From Patescibacteria group bacterium (GTDB taxonomy: Bacteria; Patescibacteria; Microgenomatia; Levybacterales; UBA12049), in NCBI GenBank assembly GCA_023381035.1, contig JAMCTK010000009.1:1-46535 (forward strand): DNA of 46,535 nucleotides, read 5' to 3'. Under the pieces are notes generated by a model. The model worked only from the letters and a program-made list of their open reading frames with translations, made no database searches and was not told the origin of the DNA. A program made the position numbers and the translations under genes. Shown here piece after piece: positions 18,181 through 26,581 of this stretch. Position 1 is the first letter of the stretch; each line of letters starts with the position of its first letter.

Positions 18181-18192
18181 TGCTCTTTAACA
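18181..18192 (+). promoter_or_regulatory. boxA antitermination site of the rRNA leader
   Basis: TGCTCTTTAACA is identical to the enterobacterial rrn boxA, which binds NusB-NusE and makes RNA polymerase resistant to termination while transcribing rRNA. It lies about 125 nt before the 16S gene and downstream of the terminator-like hairpin. Confidence 0.85.
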
Positions 18193-18211
18193 ACATCTAG
18201 AGTCAGAAAAT

Positions 18212-18301
18212 CACTTCTAAATCGAGAAGTGGTAGGAAATCCATTCTCTAGCGAGAATGGTAAACAGAAACAAGTCGATGTCGTAAGACAAAGATTGTCT
18301 C
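18212..18301 (+). other. Leader hairpins and 5' strand of the 16S processing stem
   Basis: Three perfect hairpins follow boxA: CACTTC/GAAGTG (18212-18231), CCATTCTC/GAGAATGG (18241-18260) and AGACAA/TTGTCT (18287-18301). Bases 18226-18238 (GAAGTGGTAGGAA) are the exact reverse complement of 19976-19988 in the trailer, forming the long-range stem that encloses pre-16S and would be cut by RNase III or an equivalent. GAAGTG is shared by the local hairpin and the long-range stem, so the two structures are mutually exclusive. Confidence 0.75.
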
Positions 18302-18306
18302 TGTCT

Positions 18307-19792
<1,486 letters not shown>

Positions 19793-19975
19793 CTAAATAA
19801 AAATGAATTTAATTCATAATAAACGATTGAGAGATGGTACAGGCTAAGTTAGCTGAATGATTCAAATAGCGTAAGCCAATTAAAATCATTAACAGTAATG
19901 AATAGTACACACCTCCAAGCTTGAATAGAGCTTGCTAATTCGGTCTTTGACTGAGTATTAGAAAATCTATTCAGG

Positions 19976-19988
19976 TTCCTACCACTTC
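19976..19988 (+). other. 3' strand of the 16S processing stem, within the ~290-nt trailer
   Basis: TTCCTACCACTTC pairs perfectly over 13 bp with leader bases 18226-18238. The rest of the trailer (19793-20027) contains no gene, tRNA or rRNA that I can see, only a short AT-rich inverted repeat at 19803-19817. Confidence 0.75.
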
Positions 19989-20027
19989 CTGGTTTTGAAG
20001 TAAATTCTTCATACGTCGGACAAGAAT

Positions 20028-20053
20028 ACCATCCTCAAAAGGGATGGTTTTTT
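20028..20053 (+). terminator. Intrinsic terminator of the 16S unit
   Basis: Stem ACCATCC/GGATGGT (20028-20034 with 20042-20048), a 7-nt loop and a T-tract. It closes the rRNA transcript before any 23S gene. Confidence 0.85.
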
Positions 20054-20068
20054 GTGGGCTAAAATGTT

Positions 20069-20074
20069 TATAAT
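20069..20074 (+). promoter_or_regulatory. -10 box of the nucleotide-kinase-like gene
   Basis: TATAAT ends 9 nt before the ATG at 20083, just after the rRNA terminator. Predicted leaderless. Confidence 0.5.
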
Positions 20075-20082
20075 TAAATCCA

Positions 20083-20652
20083 ATGAAAAAAACAATTATT
20101 GGTTTGACCGGTCCTATTTGCAGCGGGAAAAATGAGGTTTTAAAAATCTTAGAAACAAAAGGATTTAAAGGATATAAGTTTTCCGATGCAATAAATAAAG
20201 AGATATTAAAACAAGGACAAAAAATTAACAGAACTCTTCAGCAAGATATCGGGAACGAGTTTAGAGAGAGATTTGGAGCTGACTATTGGGTCAAAGAGCT
20301 TCTAAGTTTAGCACAAGATGAGGGAACTGATCTAATTGTCGTTGATGGATTAAGAAATCCTCATGAAGTAAATTGTTTAAAAAATCAGGGAGGAAAAATA
20401 ATTGCAATTGATGCAGATTATGAAGTTAGGAAGAATAGGTTTTTACATCGTTCAAAAATTGGCGATCCAAAAACAGAAGAAGAGTTTAAACATATTGAGC
20501 AAAGGGACAGGGGAGTAAATGAAGCTGATTCTGGACAACAAGTAATTGCTGCAATGAACCTTGCCGATATAAAAATAATAAATAACTGGAATGAGGTTGG
20601 TCCTTTACAGCAAGAGGTTGAAGAGATAGCTAAGAAATTATTAGATAAATGA
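20083..20652 (+). CDS. P-loop nucleotide kinase-like protein (dNMP kinase/UPF0200/dephospho-CoA kinase-like)
   Basis: 189 residues. The Walker A segment GLTGPICSGKNEVL (residues 7-20) has Asn17 where Ser or Thr is usual. It continues FKGYKFSDAINKEI and FGADYWVKELL, then a Walker B-like IVVDGLRNPHEV, resembling deoxynucleotide monophosphate kinases and the archaeal UPF0200 nucleotide kinases. It probably phosphorylates a (deoxy)nucleotide, but the substrate cannot be assigned. Its stop overlaps the start of the GT4 gene by 4 bp (ATGA). Confidence 0.65.
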   Translation: MKKTIIGLTGPICSGKNEVLKILETKGFKGYKFSDAINKEILKQGQKINRTLQQDIGNEFRERFGADYWVKELLSLAQDEGTDLIVVDGLRNPHEVNCLKNQGGKIIAIDADYEVRKNRFLHRSKIGDPKTEEEFKHIEQRDRGVNEADSGQQVIAAMNLADIKIINNWNEVGPLQQEVEEIAKKLLDK

Positions 20653-21782
20653 AAATCGGTTTTTTCACAGACGGGTATATGCCACAGGTAAATGGAGTTG
20701 CAACGTCTGTTAACAGCTTTGCAAAACAGCTCAAAAAGAAAGGTTATGAAGTTTTTGTAATTGCTCCGAAGTATCCCGGTACTAAAAGTACTAAGACCGT
20801 AATTAGACTCCCCTCAATAAACGTTGATAAAAGACTTGATATTAGAATAGTTCATAATTTACCTCCTGCGACTTTGCTTAAAATTCATCGACTCAATCTT
20901 GATCTTATCCACGGACATTCGGGAGGCCCGATTTCTTTTTTAGGGTTAGAATATGCAAGACTTAAAAAAATTCCCTACATTTTTACTTACCATACTTTAT
21001 GGGATAGATACACCCATTATTTTTTACGAGGAAAACTCTTAACTCCCAGAATGGCAAGAGCTGCAAGTAGAATTTTAGGAAATCGTTGCAGTGGATTAAT
21101 TGTTCCAACCGAAAAAGTAAAAAAAGAATTAATTTCCTATGGTGTTAAAAAACCGATATTCATTGTTCCAAATGGACTGGACGTTAAAAAATTCAATGTT
21201 TCAAATAGTAATTATTTAAGAACAAGATTTAATCTTTCAAAAGGAGACAAGATCCTCTTATCTGTCGGAAGACTTGGAATAGAAAAATCTGTAGACTTTT
21301 TAATAAATTCGTTTTCCTTAATTTCCAAAAATCAAAAAGATGCAAAACTAATTATAGTTGGGGACGGTGCGGAAAAAGAGAATCTCATGAAGCAAGTTCA
21401 GGACCTGGGTCTAACAAATAAAGTTTTGTTTACCGGAACGATTCTTCACAAAGATTTACCCAAAGTTTATAAAGACGCAGATTTGTTTATATTCGCATCA
21501 ACTACTGAAACTCAAGGAATGGTAATTTTAGAAGCAATGGCATCTGGACTTCCGATCTTGGCAGCAAAAGATGAAGCAATTGGCGAAATTATTGGAGGTC
21601 AGGAGAATGGAATGTTGGTAGAAAAGAATGAAAAGGAATTTGCAAAACAGGCAGTTATTCTATTGAGGAATAAAAAGCTTATGAGCGAGTTATCTAAAAA
21701 TGCAAGAAAACGAGTAACACATTTTTCTGTAGAAAAATCCGTCAATAGTTTGGAAAAAGTCTACAAACTGTTTGTAAGATAA
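20649..21782 (+). CDS. Family 4 glycosyltransferase, diacylglycerol-glucosyltransferase-like
   Basis: 377 residues with a GT-B fold. The N-terminus KIGFFTDGYMPQVNGVATSV and DLIHGHSGGPISFLG, plus the C-terminal signature GTILHKDLPKVYKDADLFIF and TETQGMVILEAMASGLP, are typical of GT4 enzymes related to 1,2-diacylglycerol 3-glucosyltransferase and PimB-like transferases. It likely glycosylates a membrane lipid with a nucleotide-sugar donor. Coupled to the upstream kinase by an ATGA overlap. Confidence 0.88.
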   Translation: MKIGFFTDGYMPQVNGVATSVNSFAKQLKKKGYEVFVIAPKYPGTKSTKTVIRLPSINVDKRLDIRIVHNLPPATLLKIHRLNLDLIHGHSGGPISFLGLEYARLKKIPYIFTYHTLWDRYTHYFLRGKLLTPRMARAASRILGNRCSGLIVPTEKVKKELISYGVKKPIFIVPNGLDVKKFNVSNSNYLRTRFNLSKGDKILLSVGRLGIEKSVDFLINSFSLISKNQKDAKLIIVGDGAEKENLMKQVQDLGLTNKVLFTGTILHKDLPKVYKDADLFIFASTTETQGMVILEAMASGLPILAAKDEAIGEIIGGQENGMLVEKNEKEFAKQAVILLRNKKLMSELSKNARKRVTHFSVEKSVNSLEKVYKLFVR

Positions 21783-21843
21783 CGACAAATAGATTGAGTT
21801 GTCTGGCTTTTCATTCTGAAATCTGCTAAACTTGAGGCTAGTA

Positions 21844-21916
21844 GGCGCGATGGTGAAGTAGCTAACACAGCTGTTTGCAGAACAGTCATTCGGGGGTGCA
21901 AGTCCCCCTCGCGCCT
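21844..21916 (+). tRNA. tRNA-Cys (GCA) with unusual elbow bases
   Basis: Acceptor GGCGCGA/TCGCGCC, D stem GTG/CAC, anticodon stem GCTGT/ACAGT with loop TTGCAGA (anticodon GCA), T stem GGGGG/CCCCC and discriminator U73, as expected for Cys. CCA is not encoded. The D loop has A at position 18 instead of G, and the T loop reads TGCAAGT, with G at position 55 instead of U. The normal G18-Psi55 tertiary pair is thus replaced at both positions while G19-C56 is kept. Confidence 0.93.
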
Positions 21917-21933
21917 CAGAATATTTCATAAAA

Positions 21934-22161
21934 ATGAGACACGAACAAATTCAACTTGGAAGAGAAATTACAAAAGAACAAGCACCTAAAGCAAAAGGGG
22001 AATTAATAAGAGCCGAAAAATTTGGTGGAATAATTGCAGGCCTTATTGGTGTTTTTACAGAGAGAGCAGTCATTTTGCTTGTAGGTACTGTTTTTATAGC
22101 TGATAGCGTTAGAAGAGAGAGCAATATGGGTTCTTCAAAAACACGTCACGGCTTCTTTTAA
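21934..22161 (+). CDS. Small single-helix membrane protein, unknown
   Basis: 75 residues starting 18 bp after tRNA-Cys. The first ~30 residues are polar, then one or two hydrophobic stretches (IIAGLIGVFTERAVILLVGTVFIA) precede a basic C-terminus (RRESNMGSSKTRHGFF). No family recognised. The short gap suggests possible read-through from the tRNA promoter. Confidence 0.5.
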   Translation: MRHEQIQLGREITKEQAPKAKGELIRAEKFGGIIAGLIGVFTERAVILLVGTVFIADSVRRESNMGSSKTRHGFF

Positions 22162-22201
22162 ATAAGTTTGTTTTTTGATAGAATAAAGTTCACTATTGTT
22201 T

Positions 22202-22277
22202 GGGTCGTTGGTTCAGTGGCTAGAACGCGTCTCTGATAAAGACGAGGTCGATAGTTCGATTCTATCACGACCCACCA
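22202..22277 (+). tRNA. tRNA-Ile (GAT), CCA encoded
   Basis: Acceptor GGGTCGT/ACGACCC, D arm GTTC/GAAC, anticodon stem CGTCT/AGACG with loop CTGATAA (anticodon GAT), T arm GATAG-TTCGATT-CTATC, discriminator A and encoded CCA. A -10-like TAGAAT lies in the preceding 30 bp. Confidence 0.96.
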
Positions 22278-22374
22278 AGTGCTTGGGAAAATTCCTCTTA
22301 CTATTTCTTATATTAGTTCTTACCTTTTTTTTATTTATTAAAAATACCATGGACGAGTGGAAAATTTCATAAGC

Positions 22375-22536
22375 ATGGCAATTTTAACTTATATCATTGC
22401 GGGAATCTTAGTTACACTATTAACAGTTGTTGCAGTAATTTTATATAGAATTCTAGCTCTTCTTAAAGAATGTAGAACATTTTCTAATTCATTTAAATTC
22501 ATTAAGAATATCTTCAAAAAGAAACAGAGGGAGTAA
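22375..22536 (+). CDS. Tiny membrane protein (53 residues), unknown
   Basis: The ATG at 22375 opens a 53-residue frame ending at TAA 22534-22536. It begins MAILTYIIAGILVTLLTVVA, a single membrane helix, and ends in a basic tail (FIKNIFKKKQRE) expected to lie in the cytoplasm. It follows tRNA-Ile by ~100 bp. No family recognised; support comes from the clean hydrophobic/basic architecture only. Confidence 0.45.
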   Translation: MAILTYIIAGILVTLLTVVAVILYRILALLKECRTFSNSFKFIKNIFKKKQRE

Positions 22537-22625
22537 ATCGAAATCTGTAAGGGAATATAGACCTATAGAATAAGTTAAGTTTTAATGTTCGAAGACTTAT
22601 TTTATTCGGTTAAAAAATTCAAAAA

Positions 22626-24197
22626 TTAAACTATCTGAAGTATTTGTCTTGTTCCGGGGTGCATTATTACGCTTAAAACAATAGTTTCTCCGGCCTCTAC
22701 GCTCTCTTTATATTCTTCCCTAAGCAAGGCTGCATTATCCATGACTGTCATTAAAGTTCTGGTCAGTTCTACGTCAGAATTTTTAGAATTGCTGTATATT
22801 TCCGGAGCATGTTCTCCAGTAACTAATATTATTCTTCCTTCTGTTTCTAAGTTTTTTTTGTCTTTTACAAAACCTCCAAACATTCCATAGAGAGTCTTCG
22901 CGGTTGCAACAACGTCATCCTGCAGAGGTCCTCTTGTAGTTTTTAAAGTAAAGGGTATGCTTCTTTTATGATAGATTACCGTAACTGGTCCGACCATCAT
23001 TAATTCCTCAGGGTGCTCTATTAGATCATGTTCTCCCGGCTGAATGTCACAAAGCATTCTATATGCTGTATTTCTTATAGAAATATAAGCAATGGATCGG
23101 AGTGCTGATACAGATTTTCCTTCTTTTATTGCATCCGGAATCCATTCATATCCCTTAGCTTCTTCCTGCTGAGTAATAAATTTTGCAATGGTTCCAAGAG
23201 CAATGCTTGTATCGGAAAACTTGCTGGGATCATTTGAATCTAATTTATCAATACCCAATGCGCGGGCGATTCCCAGTATTTTATCTTTAAAAACTTCATC
23301 TAGTTCTACAGTCATCAATATTTCTCCATCGTCATGAAGTTTTTTTAAGTTATGCTCTAGCGTTAGGCCTGAGTTATATGCTTGAGGATTTGAAAGTGCT
23401 TCTTTCAATCCAAAGATTAAACTGTCGTTGTGCGAATCGTGTGCCATATCTACGAAGGTTGCTTTTCCGCCTGCGATTCTGGCATTGTTTTCTACGGCAG
23501 TGAGTAAATGTCCGAATTTATTAAAGTAAAATCTTACTCCTCCGTCTGCCATTGCAATTTCCAGAGGGTGGCCTTCTTCTAAAATTGCATTTTTTACTGC
23601 TCCGCATCCATGTAGGGGATTGTGCGAATCTATGTGGATTCCTCCAAATTGGACTAGTTCTGGATTTTCGCCATTTTCAAGCCTATTTTTTATTTTAATT
23701 TTAATTGAAGCCGCTTTGTCAGGATCGTCAATTACATATTCACGATTGCCTCCTGTAGACCTGCGAGTTTTAGGAAGTCCCATTGGTGTTCTAGCAAGTC
23801 CCAGCACTCGTGCTTCGGCAATTGATTGTATATATATTCTGCCGTCCGGACATAAATCTGCTCCCAAATCACAGTTTAAAAATTTAGTAATTTCAGCTTC
23901 GTGTTTTTTAAATCTCTCGGAACTTATTTGATCGGCGATTATTAAGTTTTCTTCAACAAAGGGAGTTAGGGTGTCTCCTAGGGCGTTCAAAACCCTTAAT
24001 TTTGCTTCGAAAGAATTTTGGTCGATTCTTAAAAGAGCACAATTGCGAGCTTCATTTACAATTCTTCTAACTGAGCTCCCGACGGTTTCACTGGTGCTCT
24101 CTTTAGCTTCAACTGGGCGAGAGGGAGCTATATGATCCACCCCTTTTCTGACGACAGTAAATGGTTTTCCACCTAAGTTTATTTCTTGTTGGCTCAC
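22626..24197 (-). CDS. CsoSCA-like (carboxysomal-type beta) carbonic anhydrase homologue, candidate
   Basis: 523 residues, GTG start. A cluster C116-P-D118-G-R120 is followed by H188 in GGIHIDSH and C198 in LHGCGAV. Beta-carbonic anhydrases bind zinc with Cys, His and Cys and use an Asp-Arg pair next to the first Cys. In the carboxysomal CsoSCA subclass the ligands are Cys173, His242 and Cys253 with Asp175/Arg177. The spacing here (72 then 10 residues, against 69 then 11) and the overall length (CsoSCA about 515) fit that subclass. The helical N-terminus and long C-terminal half also resemble its three-part layout. No other carboxysome gene is present. The family call is inference from motif spacing; TTGACA-16-TAAAAT lies upstream. 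Confidence 0.55.
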   Translation of the reverse strand: MSQQEINLGGKPFTVVRKGVDHIAPSRPVEAKESTSETVGSSVRRIVNEARNCALLRIDQNSFEAKLRVLNALGDTLTPFVEENLIIADQISSERFKKHEAEITKFLNCDLGADLCPDGRIYIQSIAEARVLGLARTPMGLPKTRRSTGGNREYVIDDPDKAASIKIKIKNRLENGENPELVQFGGIHIDSHNPLHGCGAVKNAILEEGHPLEIAMADGGVRFYFNKFGHLLTAVENNARIAGGKATFVDMAHDSHNDSLIFGLKEALSNPQAYNSGLTLEHNLKKLHDDGEILMTVELDEVFKDKILGIARALGIDKLDSNDPSKFSDTSIALGTIAKFITQQEEAKGYEWIPDAIKEGKSVSALRSIAYISIRNTAYRMLCDIQPGEHDLIEHPEELMMVGPVTVIYHKRSIPFTLKTTRGPLQDDVVATAKTLYGMFGGFVKDKKNLETEGRIILVTGEHAPEIYSNSKNSDVELTRTLMTVMDNAALLREEYKESVEAGETIVLSVIMHPGTRQILQIV

Positions 24198-24206
24198 AAG
24201 TAAAAG

Positions 24207-24234
24207 ATTTTAGCAGATTCAGGCTTAATGTCAA
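24207..24234 (-). promoter_or_regulatory. Promoter of the CsoSCA-like gene
   Basis: On the minus strand: TTGACA (24234-24229), a 16-bp spacer and TAAAAT (24212-24207), ending 10 nt before the GTG start. It lies back to back with the promoter of the small carbonic-anhydrase-like gene. Confidence 0.5.
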
Positions 24235-24297
24235 TAAGGAAAAAGCCTGTAGTAAGGAATATTGAAGCTGCATATTGTAATTATCAAAAAAGTAAAG

Positions 24298-24303
24298 TAT
24301 ATT
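24298..24303 (+). promoter_or_regulatory. -10 box of the small carbonic-anhydrase-like gene
   Basis: TATATT ends 8 nt before the ATG at 24311; predicted leaderless. This supports the 24311 start and argues against the overlapping frame that begins at 24228. Confidence 0.5.
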
Positions 24304-24310
24304 TATTTTT

Positions 24311-24715
24311 ATGTCTCAAGTCGGAGAAACATTTTTTACATCAGTTGGTTGCATGGACGGAAGAGTTCAATGTCCTGTTGCTAAATATGGGAAAGCTCGT
24401 TACGGAGTAAAATTTGCCGATACAATCACAGAAGCAGGTTTAGTTGGCCAAATTCTTAAAAAAGATGCAGATCCGAAACTTTTAGAATCGGTTAAAAATA
24501 AGATACTTATTTCTTTAACAAAACATCTTTCAAAAGGAATAGTTATTCATGGTCATCAAGAGTGCGCCGGAAATCCCGTTGCCGATGAACAACACAAACA
24601 AGAGACAAGAGATGCCGCAAGAATTATTAAAGGAATGCTTGGGGCAATGGACTTGGAAGTTAAGCCTATATTTATTGTTCGCAATGGAGAAGATTGGGTA
24701 GTTGAAGAACTTTAA
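24311..24715 (+). CDS. Small beta-carbonic-anhydrase-like zinc protein
   Basis: 134 residues. C14-M-D16-G-R18 and G81-H82-Q-E-C85-A-G reproduce the CxDxR and HxxC motifs that bind zinc and position water in beta-carbonic anhydrases. The protein is much smaller than classical beta enzymes (about 200 residues), lacking the N-terminal arm helices and ending shortly after the zinc site. It may hydrate CO2 or only share the fold. It is divergent from the CsoSCA-like gene (113-bp gap), and both have the same motif pair. Convergent with the Cys-rich protein downstream. Confidence 0.6.
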   Translation: MSQVGETFFTSVGCMDGRVQCPVAKYGKARYGVKFADTITEAGLVGQILKKDADPKLLESVKNKILISLTKHLSKGIVIHGHQECAGNPVADEQHKQETRDAARIIKGMLGAMDLEVKPIFIVRNGEDWVVEEL

Positions 24716-24731
24716 TTCTCTATTTTACATT

Positions 24732-25295
24732 TCAACGAGTTGATACAGTACCGCCGCAGCAGATATACCCTGAACCGCAGCCAGTGGCATTACTTATGGT
24801 CTTTGAGCATTTCAAAGTTTTCGAATTTATACATGAACCTGTTTTCCCTGAGGTTGGATTTGTATACTGACTGCAGGGCACATTAAGTGATAATTTAGGG
24901 TAGCCCGTGCAGTATTTGATATTATATCCTCCAGAGCATTTGCCGGTTTGAAAATATCCTCCTGAGCAAATATATTTATTTACATCAACGCATCTGCTGA
25001 TTGCAGTTGCCTGGCAGCACTTAATATTTGTTGCTCCATAACATCTTCCCGAAAGAAAGCTTTGTGAACACGCATATTTAGTTGTGTCAAAACATCCTCC
25101 ATAAGTATTTCCATATCTGTCAGGGCAAGTGGCAGTTGCCGCCTCTTGTTGTGTGGTTTGCTGTTTTTGTGACATTAAGACTGTTACGGGAATTGTTAGA
25201 ACAATCGCGATTACTACAATGATTTTGGCAAGACGAGACCCTGTTATGCCTTTAAGGAGGTTTATGCTGTTATTCTTTTGTTTTTTTGCAGCCAC
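24732..25295 (-). CDS. Anchored or secreted cysteine-rich repeat protein
   Basis: 187 residues, GTG start. A basic N-terminus is followed by one hydrophobic helix (about residues 22-41) and then an outer region with some 18 cysteines. Cys spacing repeats in units such as CFDTTKYACSQSFLSGRCYG and CVDVNKYICSGGYFQTGKCSGG, and the protein ends GSGYICCGGTVSTR, suggesting disulfide-stabilised tandem modules. It resembles in style the giant Cys-rich protein at the right end of the window. Function not recognised. Confidence 0.65.
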   Translation of the reverse strand: MAAKKQKNNSINLLKGITGSRLAKIIVVIAIVLTIPVTVLMSQKQQTTQQEAATATCPDRYGNTYGGCFDTTKYACSQSFLSGRCYGATNIKCCQATAISRCVDVNKYICSGGYFQTGKCSGGYNIKYCTGYPKLSLNVPCSQYTNPTSGKTGSCINSKTLKCSKTISNATGCGSGYICCGGTVSTR

Positions 25296-25301
25296 TTACT
25301 T

Positions 25302-25331
25302 TATTAAGAATTATCGGACGTAATTTGTCAA
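25302..25331 (-). promoter_or_regulatory. Promoter of the Cys-rich protein gene, predicted leaderless
   Basis: On the minus strand: TTGACA (25331-25326), an 18-bp spacer and TTAATA (25307-25302), ending 7 nt before the GTG at 25295. Confidence 0.5.
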
Positions 25332-25337
25332 GAGTTT

Positions 25338-25346
25338 TGTTATAAT
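25338..25346 (+). promoter_or_regulatory. Extended -10 promoter of dcd, predicted leaderless
   Basis: TGTTATAAT ends 8 nt before the dcd ATG. It lies only 7 bp from the -35 hexamer of the divergent Cys-rich gene, so the two promoters should interfere with each other. Confidence 0.6.
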
Positions 25347-25353
25347 AACTTCT

Positions 25354-25920
25354 ATGGTCCTCTCTGATAAAGACATTAAAATTGCTCTTGAAAACGGAGA
25401 CATTAAGATTAGTCCGGAACCGAATCTTAAAACTCAATTAGGATCATGCTCAATTGATCTTCGTTTAGGTAATAACTTTCGCATTTTTGATCACAGCAAA
25501 AATGCATTCATAGATCCGACAAAAAAAGATTACAGCAATGAAATCACAAAAGAGTTGAGAGTTGCAGATGGAGAGAGATTTGTTATGCAACCGGGTGATT
25601 TTGTCCTGGCGGTAACACTTGAGAAAATTACAATTTCCCCGAAATTATTAGGAAGATTAGAAGGCCGCTCTTCTCTTGGAAGACTAGGAATAGTTGTTCA
25701 TTCAACAGCCAGTATTTTTGATCCTGGTTGGGATGGACACGCTGTTTTAGAGCTTGGAAATCTAGGTAGAATTCCTGTTGCTTTGTATCCTGGGATGCGG
25801 ATTTGTGCTATGACATTTGAGCAACTAAGTAGCGAATCGGAAATGCCTTATTCTAAAAAAAAGGAAGCAAAATATAAATTCCAAAACGGCCCATTAGAAT
25901 CCAAGATCCACGAAGAATGA
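25354..25920 (+). CDS. dcd: dCTP deaminase
   Basis: 188 residues. Deaminates dCTP to dUTP, feeding dUMP for thymidylate synthesis. The substrate loop GRSSLGRLG (Ser and Arg equivalent to E. coli Ser111 and Arg115) and the catalytic Glu in GHAVLELGNLG (E133, equivalent to E. coli Glu138) are both present. N-terminal SCSIDLRLGNNFRIF is typical. First gene of dcd-tmk-dcd2; its stop overlaps the tmk start (ATGA). Whether it also hydrolyses dUTP, as bifunctional homologues do, cannot be told. Confidence 0.93.
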   Translation: MVLSDKDIKIALENGDIKISPEPNLKTQLGSCSIDLRLGNNFRIFDHSKNAFIDPTKKDYSNEITKELRVADGERFVMQPGDFVLAVTLEKITISPKLLGRLEGRSSLGRLGIVVHSTASIFDPGWDGHAVLELGNLGRIPVALYPGMRICAMTFEQLSSESEMPYSKKKEAKYKFQNGPLESKIHEE

Positions 25921-26579
25921 AATATCGGTTGGAGCTAGATATTGAATTTAAGAAGAATCCATATGAAGGCAAATTAATTGTTCTTGAAGGAAATGAAGGA
26001 ACCGGTAAAACAACTCAAGTCGCACGAATCGTTGAAGAACTAAACAGGAGAGGATATAAAGCTGTGGCTACCAAGGAGCCAACAAAATCCCCAATAGGAC
26101 AGTTTATTAGGGAAAGAGTTTTGTCGGGGGAAATAACTATTCCTAGGGTTGCTATTCAGTATCTTTACTGTGCTGATAGAGCAGTACATCAGGAAGAAAT
26201 TGTGAGCAAACTTAAAAATGGTTATATTGTTGTTTGTGATAGATATTTTTGGTCAGCAGTTGCTTATGGGATGGCAGACTTAGAAGGAGACATAGATCAA
26301 TATCTAGTTTCCTTTTCCATACTCTCTGCATACAACCAGTTTATTAAGCCTGATATGTCTTTTTATTTAAATCTTCCAATGGATAAAGCATTGTTAAGAA
26401 TTGAGAAAAGTCATAAACATAAAGAAATTTATGACAATGCAAAAATGTTTTCAAAAATAGAGAAAGGATATAAATATTTACTTGATAAGTTTCCACAAGA
26501 ATTTGTTAAGATAGATGCGGGAAATTCTGTAGAAGAAGTGACAAGGGAAATAATAGGAGAAATAAAAAAGAGATTTTAA
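25917..26579 (+). CDS. tmk: Thymidylate kinase
   Basis: 220 residues. Phosphorylates dTMP to dTDP. P-loop GNEGTGKTT (residues 25-33), the DR(Y/H/F) motif in VVCDRYFWSAVAYG, and the lid region LRIEKSHKHKEIYDN are seen. An N-terminal extension of about 17 residues precedes the first strand. It overlaps dcd by 4 bp, with 2 bp to the next gene, so it is clearly one operon. Confidence 0.92.
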   Translation: MKYRLELDIEFKKNPYEGKLIVLEGNEGTGKTTQVARIVEELNRRGYKAVATKEPTKSPIGQFIRERVLSGEITIPRVAIQYLYCADRAVHQEEIVSKLKNGYIVVCDRYFWSAVAYGMADLEGDIDQYLVSFSILSAYNQFIKPDMSFYLNLPMDKALLRIEKSHKHKEIYDNAKMFSKIEKGYKYLLDKFPQEFVKIDAGNSVEEVTREIIGEIKKRF

Positions 26580-26581
26580 AT

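Noticed and set aside
19793..20027. Search for a 23S, 5S or tRNA in the 16S trailer
   Set aside because: No conserved rRNA or tRNA segment was seen, and the terminator at 20028-20053 closes the unit.
22626..24197. Interpreting the CsoSCA-like gene as evidence for a carboxysome
   Set aside because: No shell proteins, Rubisco or transporter genes are in the window; only the enzyme-like motif can be supported.
24228..24410. A 60-residue frame between the two carbonic-anhydrase-like genes
   Set aside because: It overlaps the small carbonic-anhydrase gene out of frame, covers the divergent promoter region and resembles no protein.
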